DNA of 64,000 bases from Microbulbifer marinus. GTDB lineage: Bacteria; Pseudomonadota; Gammaproteobacteria; Pseudomonadales; Cellvibrionaceae. The position numbers and the translations under genes are program-made. The stretch covers positions 23,826 through 87,825 of the forward strand of contig NZ_FNQO01000006.1 in the NCBI RefSeq assembly GCF_900107725.1, in the 5' to 3' direction. A model generated the notes under the pieces. The model was not told the DNA's origin. It did not search any database and worked only from the letters and a program-made list of their open reading frames with translations. Below, in pieces: positions 41,171-50,874 of this stretch (the stretch's first letter is position 1; each line of letters opens with the position of its first letter).

Positions 41171-42397
41171 ATGAGAATCGGCAAGTACCTGAATATAGGG
41201 CCGGCCACCATGGTGGCGGCCGCATTTATCGGCCCCGGCACCGTCGTCACCGCCAGTCTCGCCGGTGCCCGCTTCGGCTACGCACTGTTGTGGGCATTAC
41301 TGTTCGCAATAATCGCGAGCATGATTTTGCAGGAAATGACGGCGCGTCTCGGTGTCGTTACCCGACAGGGGCTCGGCGAAAACATTCGCCAGACCTTTCG
41401 CCAGCCACTGGCCCGCGCGCTGGCCATCTTGCTGGTGGTCAGCGCGATCGTGATCGGCAACGCCGCTTACCAGAGCGGCAATATCGCCGGTGCCAGCATG
41501 GGGTTGCATGCACTGACGTCGGCCATCGGCAAGCCCGCCCTGCCGTTCAACCCCTGGCCACTCGTTATTGCGGCGATCGCGTTCGCCCTGTTGTGGCGAG
41601 GCGAATACCGGGTGATAGAGGGCGCCCTGGTGTCACTGGTCGCACTGATGAGCCTGGCCTTCCTGGCCACACTGGCAATTACCAGACCCGATCTGTCTGC
41701 CCTGTTTAACGGATTGCTGCGCCCATCCATCCCCTCCGGTGCGACACTGACGGTCGTTGCTCTTATCGGCACCACGGTCGTGCCCTACAACCTGTTTCTG
41801 CACAGTTCGAGCGCCGCTAAAAAGTGGCAGCGGCCCGACTGTCTGCCGCAGGCGCGCAGAGACATTTATATTTCCATCCCGCTGGGAGGACTGATCTCCA
41901 TTGCCATCGTTTCCACTGCCGCCTCCGCATTCTTTGGTCGGCAGTTCGCGCTGACCGGAGCCGGAGATATAGCGGCCTCCTTGCAGCCGCTGTTCGGCAG
42001 CAGTGCGCAGTACTTTATGGGCATCGGCCTTTTCGCCGCGGGAATATCCTCGGCCCTGACTGCGCCACTCGCGGCAGCCTATGCACTGAGCGGTATACTG
42101 AATTTGCAGGCAGAGATGAGGTCGGTCGGATTCCGCCTGGTTTGGCTGGCCATCCTCGTTATCGGCACACTGGTCGCCACCCTGGACATGAAACCAGTAC
42201 AACTCATCTGGTTTGCACAGATTGCCAATGGTCTGTTACTGCCGGTAGTGACCGGATTTCTGCTGTGGGAAATGAATTCACAGCGGCTGGGCGAGTACCG
42301 GAACTCCCGGCTACAGAATCTCCTCGGGCTGCTGGTGCTGTTGATAACACTGCTGCTTGGCGGCCGCAGCCTTATGTCGGCTTTTGGTTGGTTATAA
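41171..42397 (+). CDS. NRAMP-like transporter without the canonical metal site
   Basis: SLC11/NRAMP-family membrane protein, 408 aa, about 11 hydrophobic segments. In helix 1 the family motif DPGN reads GPGT (residues 21-24), and in helix 6 MPHN reads VPYN (204-207), although the surrounding sequence aligns well (FGYALLWALL, TTVVPYNLFLHSS). The metal-coordinating Asp, Asn and Met are therefore replaced. Its stop directly abuts the pxpA start, and pxpABC follow. In Bacillus subtilis ycsG, also NRAMP-like, accompanies the same genes. This suggests a transporter for 5-oxoproline or a related small molecule; that is inference. Confidence 0.85.
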   Translation: MRIGKYLNIGPATMVAAAFIGPGTVVTASLAGARFGYALLWALLFAIIASMILQEMTARLGVVTRQGLGENIRQTFRQPLARALAILLVVSAIVIGNAAYQSGNIAGASMGLHALTSAIGKPALPFNPWPLVIAAIAFALLWRGEYRVIEGALVSLVALMSLAFLATLAITRPDLSALFNGLLRPSIPSGATLTVVALIGTTVVPYNLFLHSSSAAKKWQRPDCLPQARRDIYISIPLGGLISIAIVSTAASAFFGRQFALTGAGDIAASLQPLFGSSAQYFMGIGLFAAGISSALTAPLAAAYALSGILNLQAEMRSVGFRLVWLAILVIGTLVATLDMKPVQLIWFAQIANGLLLPVVTGFLLWEMNSQRLGEYRNSRLQNLLGLLVLLITLLLGGRSLMSAFGWL

Positions 42398-43150
42398 ATG
42401 CAAACGATAGATATCAATTGCGATCTCGGCGAGGGCAAGACAAGCGCGGACTGCCGGAAAGACGCGCAGATAATGCCGTATATTTCCCGCTGCAATATTG
42501 CCTGCGGCGGCCACGCCGGCGACCTGAACACCATGCAGCTATCGATCGCCAACGCGCGGGAAAACCAGCTCGCTATCGGCGCCCATCCCGGCTACCCCGA
42601 TCGGGAACATTTTGGACGCCGGACACTGCAGATGGAGACTGGCCAGCTGCTCGACGCCGTCGCCGAACAGATAAACCGGTTACAGCGAGTCGCCCGGGCC
42701 GCCGATTTGCGACTGGAGCATGTGAAGCTCCACGGCGCTCTCTACAACGACGCCGAGAGCAGCACGGAGCTGGCCGAAAGTATTACTGATTTTATTATCG
42801 AAGAATTTCCCCAGCTGAAAATTATGGGGCTCGCCAATGCGGCAATGGAGGCCGCGGCCAAGCGGCACAACCATCCATTTATCCGCGAAGGCTTTATGGA
42901 CCGGCGCTACCTCAACGATCACCAGCTCGCGCCTCGCTCGATGGATAACTCGGTAATTACAGAATTGGCTCCCTGCCTGGAGCAGGCGCTGTGCCTGGCC
43001 AAAGGGCGGGTCTTTCAGTCTGTGTCCGGTGAACCTCTACAATTTTCTGTCGACAGCATCTGCCTGCACGGGGACAACCCGATTGCGCCAACCATTGCCA
43101 GGCAGCTACTAGAGCACTTCCACCGGCACCATCTGGAAGTCCGCCCATGA
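42398..43150 (+). CDS. pxpA: 5-oxoprolinase subunit A (LamB/YcsF family)
   Basis: Subunit of the ATP-dependent 5-oxoprolinase PxpABC, which opens 5-oxoproline to glutamate. 250 aa. Family motifs: INCDLGEG at the start, NIACGGHAGD (about residue 33), GAHPGYPD, FGRR, VKLHGALYN, and CLHGDNP near the end. The usual phenylalanine in GFHAGD is Gly here. The gene starts right after the transporter stop and overlaps pxpB by four bases. Confidence 0.95.
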   Translation: MQTIDINCDLGEGKTSADCRKDAQIMPYISRCNIACGGHAGDLNTMQLSIANARENQLAIGAHPGYPDREHFGRRTLQMETGQLLDAVAEQINRLQRVARAADLRLEHVKLHGALYNDAESSTELAESITDFIIEEFPQLKIMGLANAAMEAAAKRHNHPFIREGFMDRRYLNDHQLAPRSMDNSVITELAPCLEQALCLAKGRVFQSVSGEPLQFSVDSICLHGDNPIAPTIARQLLEHFHRHHLEVRP

Positions 43151-43875
43151 AGCCTTCGTTCACGATTGCTGCCAATGGCGACAGTGCATTGGATATCCGT
43201 TTTGACGCTGTACCCAGCGAGGATCTCAGCCGACGGATTATCGCACTCGAGCAGGCAATCGAAGCGCGCGACTGGAACTGCATACAGGATCTGATCCCGG
43301 CCTACCAATGCCTGACCATATGTTTCGACCCCCTGGGTTGCGACCGCGCCGAGCTGATCAGTGATGTAGAGGCACTGGCGCAGAAGCTGCTAACTGGACA
43401 GCCAAAGCTGGCCAAACCGTCCCGCCTGATTCGCATACCAGTCTGCTATGAAGCGGAGTTTGCACCGGATATGCCGAGGGTCAGCGAATACACCGGCCTG
43501 TCTGCGGAGGAGATCATCAGTAGACACTGTGCCCCACATTACCTGGTACATATGCTGGGCTTCTCTCCCGGTTTCTTGTACCTCGGTGGATTGGACCCGG
43601 CCTTGCACTGCCCTCGCAAGGAGACACCCGCGGTCAGTGTTCCCGCCGGCGCTGTGGGGATTGGCGGCAGCCAGACCGGTATCTATCCGCAAGCCACACC
43701 GGGCGGCTGGCAGATTATCGGCCGCACGCCGCTGCAGTTATTCCGGCCACAGTGCCAACTACCCTTTGTCGCAGAGCCGCTGGACAGGGTCGAGTTCTAC
43801 CCCATCGACAGGAAGCAGTTCGAGCAGTCAGAACCGAACACGCTGGAGGTGATACCACTGGAGCCAGCGCAGTGA
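43147..43875 (+). CDS. pxpB: 5-oxoprolinase subunit B (KipI-like)
   Basis: 242 aa. Partner of PxpC in the ATP-using part of 5-oxoprolinase. The hallmark block GFSPGFLYLGGLDPAL (about residue 140) and the following VPAGAVGIGGSQTGIYP, TPGGWQIIGRTP are all present. It overlaps pxpA by 4 bases and is followed at 3 bases by pxpC. Confidence 0.95.
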   Translation: MKPSFTIAANGDSALDIRFDAVPSEDLSRRIIALEQAIEARDWNCIQDLIPAYQCLTICFDPLGCDRAELISDVEALAQKLLTGQPKLAKPSRLIRIPVCYEAEFAPDMPRVSEYTGLSAEEIISRHCAPHYLVHMLGFSPGFLYLGGLDPALHCPRKETPAVSVPAGAVGIGGSQTGIYPQATPGGWQIIGRTPLQLFRPQCQLPFVAEPLDRVEFYPIDRKQFEQSEPNTLEVIPLEPAQ

Positions 43876-43877
43876 GC

Positions 43878-44810
43878 ATGCACTTTATCAAGGCCGGCAT
43901 GCAGACCAGCATTCAGGATCTCGGCCGCACGGGCCTGATGCGCTACGGCATCTCACGGGGCGGTGCCGCCGACCCAATGGCGATGCGCCTGGCCAATCTG
44001 TTGCTGGGCAACCCTGCGGACACCCCGGTACTGGAGGTCACACTTGCAGGCCCCGCGATAGAATTTCAGTGCGATATAGCCATCGCGATTGTCGGTGCCG
44101 AATTCGAACTGACACTGAATGAAGAGAAGGTTGAAGGTAATGAGGTCCTGCAAGTCAAACGCGGGGATACCTTAGCCTTCGGCCGGCTGCTTAGCGGCAC
44201 TCGGGCCTATATCGCCTTTTCGGGAACAATGGACCTGCCGAGAATTTTCGACAGCTGCGGCACCAACCTGCTCGGCGGATTTGGCGGCCTGGACGGCAGA
44301 GCCATCCAGAAAGGCGACACAATCGGGTTTACGGAGCTTCGTACCGCCGTCACACGCCGCCTGCCGGCAGCCTTCCGGCTCAGATATAGCGGCCACCCGC
44401 AACTGCGGGTCGTCACCGGTGCCGAGGAGCACCTCTTCGGCAAAGAGACGGCAAGCAATTTCTATAGCCAGGCCTACCAGGTGCTACCCCAGAGCAATCG
44501 CATGGGCGTCCGCCTGACCGGTGACACGCTCAGTACAGAACAAATACCGCAGCAGGTTTCCTCCGGGCTCTGCCCCGGCACCATACAGATTCCACCGGAT
44601 GGACTGCCGATTATCTCCTTCGTTGAAGGACAGACCATCGGCGGCTATCCGCGCATTGCGCATGTCATCAGTGCGGATCTGCATACGCTCGGACAGCTAA
44701 AGGCAAATGACCGGGTCAGCTTCCTAAAAGTCACTCTGGAACAGGCGCGGGAAGTGCTCGCGGGAAAATTTCAGTTACTCGACAAGGTACGGGCGCACCT
44801 CGATTCATGA
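43878..44810 (+). CDS. pxpC: 5-oxoprolinase subunit C (KipA-like)
   Basis: 310 aa from the ATG at 43878; earlier in-frame starts lie inside pxpB and give no homologous residues. The family signature is GMQTSIQDLGRTGLMRYGIS at the N-terminus, then GGAADPMAMRLAN and a C-terminal LPIISFVEGQTIGGYPRIAHVI. Together with PxpA and PxpB it forms the prokaryotic 5-oxoprolinase. Last gene of the operon. Confidence 0.95.
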   Translation: MHFIKAGMQTSIQDLGRTGLMRYGISRGGAADPMAMRLANLLLGNPADTPVLEVTLAGPAIEFQCDIAIAIVGAEFELTLNEEKVEGNEVLQVKRGDTLAFGRLLSGTRAYIAFSGTMDLPRIFDSCGTNLLGGFGGLDGRAIQKGDTIGFTELRTAVTRRLPAAFRLRYSGHPQLRVVTGAEEHLFGKETASNFYSQAYQVLPQSNRMGVRLTGDTLSTEQIPQQVSSGLCPGTIQIPPDGLPIISFVEGQTIGGYPRIAHVISADLHTLGQLKANDRVSFLKVTLEQAREVLAGKFQLLDKVRAHLDS

Positions 44811-44905
44811 AGGCGGAACTGCAATATGAACGCGCCATCAAGTTGAGCCAGCACCGAGTCGATCTGCACCTCTCTCCCTGAATCACCCATTACTGTTCCA
44901 GCGGA

Positions 44906-47071
44906 TCAATCAAGACGATTGGGGCGGTAACGGCGCGAGAGGTTGTTGATCAGTGCCTTGCGCTCGAAATACACCTCGCGCAATTCTTCCCGGACAAAAA
45001 GCTCGGCCTGATCGGCAAAATGCGGTGACCTGTCATCGAGCGTTGCGGAGCCGAAATTGTGCACGGCCCGCGAAGATACCCTACCGTCACTATCCCATTC
45101 CACCAGCATAATAAAGCTATCGCCGGCCTTGTTCGTGAACTTGCCGTTGTCATTCAGGGGGCCGCCGTACACCGCGCGCAACGTATCCGGACCGCCATTC
45201 AAGGGCCAGCTATGCTCGCCGCGCACATGACGATTGATCTCGCCGTAGGGCACTGCCGTGCTGCCATAGAATTCGTGCAAGCGATCCACGGCGCTCTTAA
45301 ATGCCCGATCAATCTCATCGAAGTCGGGCAGCGCACGGCGGGCTCGCTGCACCGGTTCCAGCGTCATGACGGCCAGCGCAGCGGAAGTATTTTGTTGGTC
45401 GGTGGAGAGGTCCCACGTCGAAAACTGCTGTAAGGCCGCCTGATATTTTCTATCCTGCAGCGCCGCGGGCTTGGCGGCGGCCAACCACCTGCGCAAGGTG
45501 CGCACCTGATAGGAATCCGGATGGTAGGCGTTGTCGTACTTGAGGCGCACGAAGTCCTCCGGGGAAATCGCTTCCTGTGCGCCGTAGAGGGCCTCAATCT
45601 GCAAAGCACGGTTGGTGACCACGCTTTCGACGCCCATGGACTGCGGGAAATCTTCCGCCCAAGCATCATCGTCGCCATCTGTAGCCTGAAAAGGCGGATT
45701 ATTGGCGTTGTAGACAAGACCGCTGTCGGGGTTCAGGGTTTTCGGCATCCACTGGAAATCCAGGTAGTCGCGCCAGATCAATTCCGACCGGTCACCGGGC
45801 AGATATTTTTGCCAATCCCACCCATCAACCCGCAGCGGGAACATGGCATTGTAGTAGTGCCCGATATTGCCTTCTCTATCGGCGTAAACGTAATTAATAC
45901 TGGGCATGGCCTGCATTTTCAGGGCCGCCTCAAATTCTACTTTGCTGGTGGCCTTGTTTAGCGCCAGCATAAAATCGAGCGTACGCACCTCGCCCATGCC
46001 CGCCCAGCGCACCGCATAAGTACCATGCTCGGTTCGCAAGGCCGGGCCGTGCTCGGCGATCAGGACGTCTCGCTTGACGGTCCAGTGTAGCGGCCCCCAC
46101 AGCTTGACCGTGATCGTCGCCTGACGCTTTTCCAACGCATGCCATTCGCCGTCGAGCAGGTACTGATCGGGGTTTTCGGGATGGATCTCAAGTTTGTAGA
46201 TATCGACCAGATCGGGCTTGTTGACGGTATTGGCCCAACCTAGGTGCTCGTTGTGACCATGGATGATGACCGGTGCACCGGGGAAAGTTGCACCAGCCAT
46301 ATTCCAGCCTTCAAGCGAATGAACGCGTGCCTCATACCAGGCCACCGGTCCGCTGAGCGGCTGGTGAGAATTCACCAGCAACCGTGTCGCACCATCGCTG
46401 GAGCGGTGCGGCGCCACGGCGATTCCCTGGCTGCCGACAGGGAGCGACTGGCGGGGTAGCCAGGCCAGGGGACTGTCACCGGCCTTGGCAACCTCGTGGG
46501 GCGCTTCGTTATCTAGTAACTCTCCGAGGACCTTGTCGAAGCCGTAAAACATCGGTGTCTTGAAGGTAAAGCCAGCGACGAGGTCTTCTCCTCTGACCGG
46601 TAACAGATAACGAGAGACTTGCTGTGGGTGATGCGCGGCGTACAGATTCAGTCCGGCCGCATAAGCTTCGGCGACCGCACGGGCCTTTTCTGACAGCTGC
46701 TGGTAACCGCTCGCAATCGCCGGCCATATGCCCATCCACTGCACCAGATAATCGGTCTTGGCTGCCGCAGGGCCTTTTTCTGCGGCAAGCTGGCCACGGG
46801 TGGCGAGAATCACGTCCTGGATCGTGGCAAAATCGTCCTCAGCGTGGGCATAGGCGAGGCCGAAGGCGGCGTCGGCATCCGTCTCGCCGTAGATATGCGG
46901 CACGCCCCAGTTATCGCGCAATATCTCGACACTAAAATCCGTCGCCTCGGCCACATAATTCCGTTCCGAGAGCTGGACCTCGATAGCCGGCGGCAGGTGC
47001 AGATACCCAACCAGCACTGCCAGTAAACCCACGGCCACCAGGCCGGCAGACAATCTCTTTATCATTCTCAT
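44906..47071 (-). CDS. Penicillin-acylase-family Ntn hydrolase (acyl-homoserine-lactone-acylase-like)
   Basis: Exported self-cleaving amidohydrolase precursor, 721 aa. N-terminal membrane/signal segment (residues 8-24), alpha-chain motif ILRDNWGVPHIYGETDADA, then a linker and the beta-chain start at S214 in PVGSQGIAVAP. The nucleophile is followed by Gln rather than the usual Asn. Later blocks MAGATFPGAPVIIHGHNEHLGWANTVN (split here: MAGATFPGAPVII, then GHNEHLGWANTVN) resemble PvdQ-type acylases. The substrate may be N-acyl homoserine lactones, peptides or beta-lactams; not determined. Convergent with pxpC. Confidence 0.85.
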   Translation of the reverse strand: MRMIKRLSAGLVAVGLLAVLVGYLHLPPAIEVQLSERNYVAEATDFSVEILRDNWGVPHIYGETDADAAFGLAYAHAEDDFATIQDVILATRGQLAAEKGPAAAKTDYLVQWMGIWPAIASGYQQLSEKARAVAEAYAAGLNLYAAHHPQQVSRYLLPVRGEDLVAGFTFKTPMFYGFDKVLGELLDNEAPHEVAKAGDSPLAWLPRQSLPVGSQGIAVAPHRSSDGATRLLVNSHQPLSGPVAWYEARVHSLEGWNMAGATFPGAPVIIHGHNEHLGWANTVNKPDLVDIYKLEIHPENPDQYLLDGEWHALEKRQATITVKLWGPLHWTVKRDVLIAEHGPALRTEHGTYAVRWAGMGEVRTLDFMLALNKATSKVEFEAALKMQAMPSINYVYADREGNIGHYYNAMFPLRVDGWDWQKYLPGDRSELIWRDYLDFQWMPKTLNPDSGLVYNANNPPFQATDGDDDAWAEDFPQSMGVESVVTNRALQIEALYGAQEAISPEDFVRLKYDNAYHPDSYQVRTLRRWLAAAKPAALQDRKYQAALQQFSTWDLSTDQQNTSAALAVMTLEPVQRARRALPDFDEIDRAFKSAVDRLHEFYGSTAVPYGEINRHVRGEHSWPLNGGPDTLRAVYGGPLNDNGKFTNKAGDSFIMLVEWDSDGRVSSRAVHNFGSATLDDRSPHFADQAELFVREELREVYFERKALINNLSRRYRPNRLD

Positions 47072-47508
47072 AGGCTCTTTGGGCTTTATTGTGCTTATTT
47101 ATCCGAGTGTCCACGAGCGACTGCACCCGGTAAAGTCCGCGGAGGACATCTGGCCAGCAAGAATCAAAGCATATTTAGTGTCGGAGGCACGCACTACTGC
47201 GGCGGATTTTGGAAGAGAGGGGAGAAAGCAGTGAGATGCAAACCTGTATGCGAACCCCGGCTGCCACGGCCGTGGGCCACTCCCGAACGGCGCAACCATC
47301 TGTCGCTGAGCGCCCCGGAACACAGCACCGGATTTGATCGGGCAGATTTCGACAATTGACAGAAGGCTGGTGTCTGAATCAGTACGAGCATCATATAAGC
47401 AGAGATTCAACTCAAGGCGACGGTCAGACCGGATGAAACGGTGAGACAAACGCCGCAATGTGGAACACCTGCGAATAGAGCGAGTGCGCGTGGCGCACCG
47501 GAAACTAC
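47072..47508. other. 437-bp gap upstream of the acylase gene
   Basis: No recognisable gene, repeat or hairpin. An open stretch on the minus strand (47099-47458) has no ribosome site and no family resemblance. It probably carries the acylase promoter; none could be called with confidence. Confidence 0.5.
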
Positions 47509-47757
47509 TTAGACCCAGTTGAGCTTCTGCTCGTCTTCCGTCTTGTCGGCGCAGGGCGTCTTCTTCGGCGGCACGTAGCCCACCTGGGACTCTGCCGGCA
47601 GGTTGCGTCTCTCCCAGTTGGCGACGGCTTCGCCACAGAGACTGCGCTGCTCGTCAGTCAGGGCGACACCGTTCGGCCATTTGCCCAACTCAATGGCGCG
47701 CTTGAGACTGCCGATGATCTGCGGGTTGAGGTTGTTCAGTAGCTGTTCGAACGACAT
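47509..47757 (-). CDS. DUF1315 / YeaC-family protein
   Basis: 82-aa cytosolic protein of unknown function. The family pattern LLNNLNPQIIGSLKRAIELG followed by KWPNGVALTDEQ matches YeaC of E. coli. It lies just past the terminator of the ribosomal block and on the same strand, so low-level readthrough may contribute to its expression. Confidence 0.85.
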   Translation of the reverse strand: MSFEQLLNNLNPQIIGSLKRAIELGKWPNGVALTDEQRSLCGEAVANWERRNLPAESQVGYVPPKKTPCADKTEDEQKLNWV

Positions 47758-47783
47758 CCGTTATGACCTCGCTAAAGAAGCTC

Positions 47784-47812
47784 AAAAAAAAGGCCGGTCA
47801 CAGACCGGCCTT
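47784..47812 (-). terminator. Terminator of the ribosomal/alpha operon
   Basis: On the minus strand GGCCGGTC-TGT-GACCGGCC followed by eight T, 24 bases past the rplQ stop. Confidence 0.93.
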
Positions 47813-47836
47813 CCTTAGCGCTCAGTAATCGCCAGC

Positions 47837-48232
47837 TTACGCTTCGGCGACTTCTGCCGCATCTTCGTCAACCTGCGGGCGATCAACCAGCTCAACGTAG
47901 GCCATCGGGGCCTTGTCGCCGGCACGGAAACCGCACTTCAGGATGCGAATGTAACCACCAGGACGCGCTTCGTAACGCGGACCCAGCTCGTCAAACAGCT
48001 TCTTCACTGCATCCTTATCACGGATACGTGCGAAAGCCAGACGACGGTTGGCAACACTGTCTTTCTTGGCCAGGGTAATCAGCGGCTCGGCAACGCGACG
48101 CAGCTCCTTGGCCTTCGGCAGTGTGGTTTTGATCAGTTCGTGCTCCACCAGAGAAGCGGTCATGTTCTTGAACATGGCCTTGCGGTGAGCGCTGGTACGG
48201 CTGAATTTACGGCCACTATAGCGATGACGCAT
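47837..48232 (-). CDS. rplQ: Ribosomal protein L17
   Basis: 131 aa. [20 protein letters not shown] is the standard N-terminus; the acidic tail ([10 protein letters not shown]) is lineage-specific. Last gene of the alpha operon, 125 bases after rpoA. Confidence 0.98.
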   Translation of the reverse strand: MRHRYSGRKFSRTSAHRKAMFKNMTASLVEHELIKTTLPKAKELRRVAEPLITLAKKDSVANRRLAFARIRDKDAVKKLFDELGPRYEARPGGYIRILKCGFRAGDKAPMAYVELVDRPQVDEDAAEVAEA

Positions 48233-48357
48233 GACTCAATTCCTTACGACGTTAACTGCTGTCTCAGCAAGTCGTTCTGGAGCGGTGTCGCGCAAAGCCG
48301 TGGCACCGCTCGGGTTCTTTCTACTACGCGGCCACAGACCGCGCCTACCAAAACTGT

Positions 48358-49368
48358 TTACAGGGGACTCAGCTTGCTGTCGCCCTTGAGGCTGGCCGGC
48401 GGCCAGTTCTCGAGGCGCATGCCCAGGGACAGACCGCGAGAAGCCAGAACATCCTTGATTTCGGTCAGAGACTTCTTGCCCAGGTTCGGGGTCTTCAGCA
48501 GCTCTACTTCGGTGCGCTGGATCAGATCACCGATGTAGTAGATATTTTCTGCCTTCAGACAGTTGGCCGAACGAACGGTCAACTCCAGGTCATCAACCGG
48601 GCGCAACAGCACCGGATCAACTTCCGGCTCCTCAGCCTTCGGCTGGGACTCCTTCTCGCCTTCCAGATCCACAAACACTGCCAGCTGCTGCTGCAGGATG
48701 GTGGCGGCACGACGAATCGCCTCTTCCGGATCCAGAGTACCGTTGGTCTCCAGGTCCAATACCAGCTTGTCCAGGTCAGTACGCTGCTCTACACGCGCAG
48801 ATTCTACGCTGTAGGAAACACGGCGAACCGGGCTGTACGAAGCGTCCAGTTGCAGACGGCCGATCGAGCGCGACTCTTCCTCTTCGTCACGACGGGCGTC
48901 GGCAGGCTGGTAGCCACGGCCGCGCGCCACTGTCAGACGCAGGCTGAGTTCGACGTCGCCAGTGATATTGGCGATCACGTGTTCGGGATTCACGATCTCG
49001 ATATCGTGATCGACCTGGATATCTCCAGCGGTCACCGCACCCGGGCCCTTCTTGCTCAGGCTCAGTACCGCCTGATCTTTGCCGTGCATGACCACGGCGA
49101 TTTCCTTCAGGTTGAGCAGGATTTCAATTACGTCTTCCTGCACACCTTCAATCGCGCTGTACTCGTGCTCAACACCGTCGATCTCGACTTCGGTGACGGC
49201 GCAGCCCGGCATGGAGGACAGCAGGATGCGACGCAGCGCATTGCCGAGAGTGTGGCCGAAACCACGCTCCAGGGGCTCCAGAACCACTTTAGCGTGGTTC
49301 GGGTTGTACTCGGTGACGTCAATACGACGAGGTGTCAAAAACTCGTTGACAGCAGTCTGCATAGCCAT
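48358..49368 (-). CDS. rpoA: RNA polymerase alpha subunit
   Basis: 336 aa. The N-terminal assembly domain ([20 protein letters not shown]) and C-terminal domain that contacts UP elements and activators ([33 protein letters not shown]) are intact. It lies between rpsD and rplQ, in the usual alpha operon position. Confidence 0.99.
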   Translation of the reverse strand: MAMQTAVNEFLTPRRIDVTEYNPNHAKVVLEPLERGFGHTLGNALRRILLSSMPGCAVTEVEIDGVEHEYSAIEGVQEDVIEILLNLKEIAVVMHGKDQAVLSLSKKGPGAVTAGDIQVDHDIEIVNPEHVIANITGDVELSLRLTVARGRGYQPADARRDEEEESRSIGRLQLDASYSPVRRVSYSVESARVEQRTDLDKLVLDLETNGTLDPEEAIRRAATILQQQLAVFVDLEGEKESQPKAEEPEVDPVLLRPVDDLELTVRSANCLKAENIYYIGDLIQRTEVELLKTPNLGKKSLTEIKDVLASRGLSLGMRLENWPPASLKGDSKLSPL

Positions 49369-49406
49369 ACCTGTTTACAGTTGGATTCCTTAAAGTGGAC
49401 TAAGTC

Positions 49407-50027
49407 TTACTTGGAGTAAAGTTCCACGATAAGGCTTTCGTTGATCTCTGCCGGCAGATCCACGCGATCCGGAACGCGCTTGAAAGTGCCTTCCAGCTTG
49501 CTCGCGTTTACGTCTACCCACTCGACATCGCCGCGTGCGGCGGAGAGGGAAACGGAATTCTGGATACGCAGCTGCTTCTTGGCTTTTTCGCGCACTGCGA
49601 TGACATCGCCTTCTTTCACTTGGTAAGACGGGATGTTTACAGTGCTGCCATTTACAAGGATCGCCTTGTGGGAAACCAGCTGACGCGCTTCAGCGCGGGT
49701 AGAGCCAAAGCCCATGCGGTAAACCACGTTGTCCAGGCGCTTCTCCAGCAGTTGCAGCAGGTTTTCACCAGTGGCGCCCTTCAGACGCGCCGCTTCCTTA
49801 TAGTAGTTGCGGAACTGCTTTTCCAGTACGCCGTAGATGCGGCGAACTTTCTGCTTTTCACGCAGCTGAACGCCATAGTCAGACAGGCGGCCACGGCCGG
49901 CGCCGTGCTGACCCGGCTTGGATTCCGCGCGACACTTGGAGTCGTGCGGACGTACGCCGCTTTTCAGCTGCAGATCGGTACCTTCCCGACGGGAAAGCTT
50001 ACATTTCGGTCCAATATAACGTGCCAT
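49407..50027 (-). CDS. rpsD: Ribosomal protein S4
   Basis: 206 aa. [19 protein letters not shown] and the S4 RNA-binding domain (about residues 95-155) are intact. It nucleates 30S assembly and, in E. coli, represses the alpha operon by binding the leader before rpsM. Confidence 0.99.
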   Translation of the reverse strand: MARYIGPKCKLSRREGTDLQLKSGVRPHDSKCRAESKPGQHGAGRGRLSDYGVQLREKQKVRRIYGVLEKQFRNYYKEAARLKGATGENLLQLLEKRLDNVVYRMGFGSTRAEARQLVSHKAILVNGSTVNIPSYQVKEGDVIAVREKAKKQLRIQNSVSLSAARGDVEWVDVNASKLEGTFKRVPDRVDLPAEINESLIVELYSK

Positions 50028-50042
50028 TTTGTCAGCCCCCTC

Positions 50043-50432
50043 TTACACGCGACGTTTCTTGGGCGGACGACAACCGTTATGCGGGATCGGCGTCACGTCG
50101 GTGATGTTGGTGATCTTGTAGCCGCAGTTGTTCAGCGCGCGAACAGCAGATTCGCGGCCGGGGCCAGGGCCCTTCACTTCTACGTCAAGGTTTTTCAGGC
50201 CGTACTCCTGAGCGGCAGTACCTGCGCGCTCGGCGGCAACCTGGGCTGCAAATGGCGTGCTCTTACGAGAGCCACGGAAACCGGAACCACCTGAGGTGGC
50301 CCAGCTGAGGGTATTACCCTGACGATCAGTGATCGTAACGATCGTGTTGTTGAACGATGCGTGGATGTGGGCAATACCGTCGACAACGGTCTTTTTGACC
50401 TTTTTGCGAACAGTAGTTTTTGGCTTAGCCAT
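50043..50432 (-). CDS. rpsK: Ribosomal protein S11
   Basis: 129 aa, platform protein of the 30S subunit. N-terminus [14 protein letters not shown] and C-terminal [18 protein letters not shown] are typical. It lies 85 bases after rpsM and 15 before rpsD. Confidence 0.99.
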   Translation of the reverse strand: MAKPKTTVRKKVKKTVVDGIAHIHASFNNTIVTITDRQGNTLSWATSGGSGFRGSRKSTPFAAQVAAERAGTAAQEYGLKNLDVEVKGPGPGRESAVRALNNCGYKITNITDVTPIPHNGCRPPKKRRV

Positions 50433-50517
50433 ACCAGTATCCTAAATCCTGTATCAAATCCCGCCTCGATAGGAGGCCGGGCTTGTTAAACCGCGACTTG
50501 CGTTTCAGTCCTGGAAC

Positions 50518-50874
50518 TTACTTGCGAATCGGCTTGCGCGGACCCTTGCGGGTGCGGGCATTGGTCTTGGTGCGCTGACCGCGGAGCGGCAGGCTGCGAC
50601 GATGGCGCAGACCGCGGAAACAACCCAGGTCCATCAGACGTTTGATGTTCATGGATACTTCACGGCGCAGGTCGCCCTCTACGGTGTGCTTAGCAACTTC
50701 ACCGCGGATGGATTCGATCTGGTCTTCAGACAGATCGCGGATTTTGGTGGATTCAGCGATACCAACCGCTGCCAAAATAGACTTAGCCGTGGTGCGACCA
50801 ACCCCGTAGATATGGGTCAGGGAGATCACGGCGTGCTTGTGGTCTGGTACATTGACACCAGCAATACGTGCCAT
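50518..50874 (-). CDS. rpsM: Ribosomal protein S13
   Basis: 118 aa from the ATG at 50874 (GGAG 9 bases upstream); the in-frame ATG five codons earlier lacks a ribosome site. [17 protein letters not shown] and the basic tail [15 protein letters not shown] are standard. It contacts tRNA at the subunit interface. First gene after the unusually long spacer to rpmJ. Confidence 0.98.
   Translation of the reverse strand: MARIAGVNVPDHKHAVISLTHIYGVGRTTAKSILAAVGIAESTKIRDLSEDQIESIRGEVAKHTVEGDLRREVSMNIKRLMDLGCFRGLRHRRSLPLRGQRTKTNARTRKGPRKPIRK

Noticed and set aside
44808..44882. 24-codon open frame overlapping the pxpC stop (MKAELQYERAIKLSQ...)
   Set aside because: Very short, no independent ribosome site, and no recognisable feature; probably chance.
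47099..47458. 119-codon open frame on the minus strand
   Set aside because: No ribosome site, odd composition and no family resemblance; left as intergenic.
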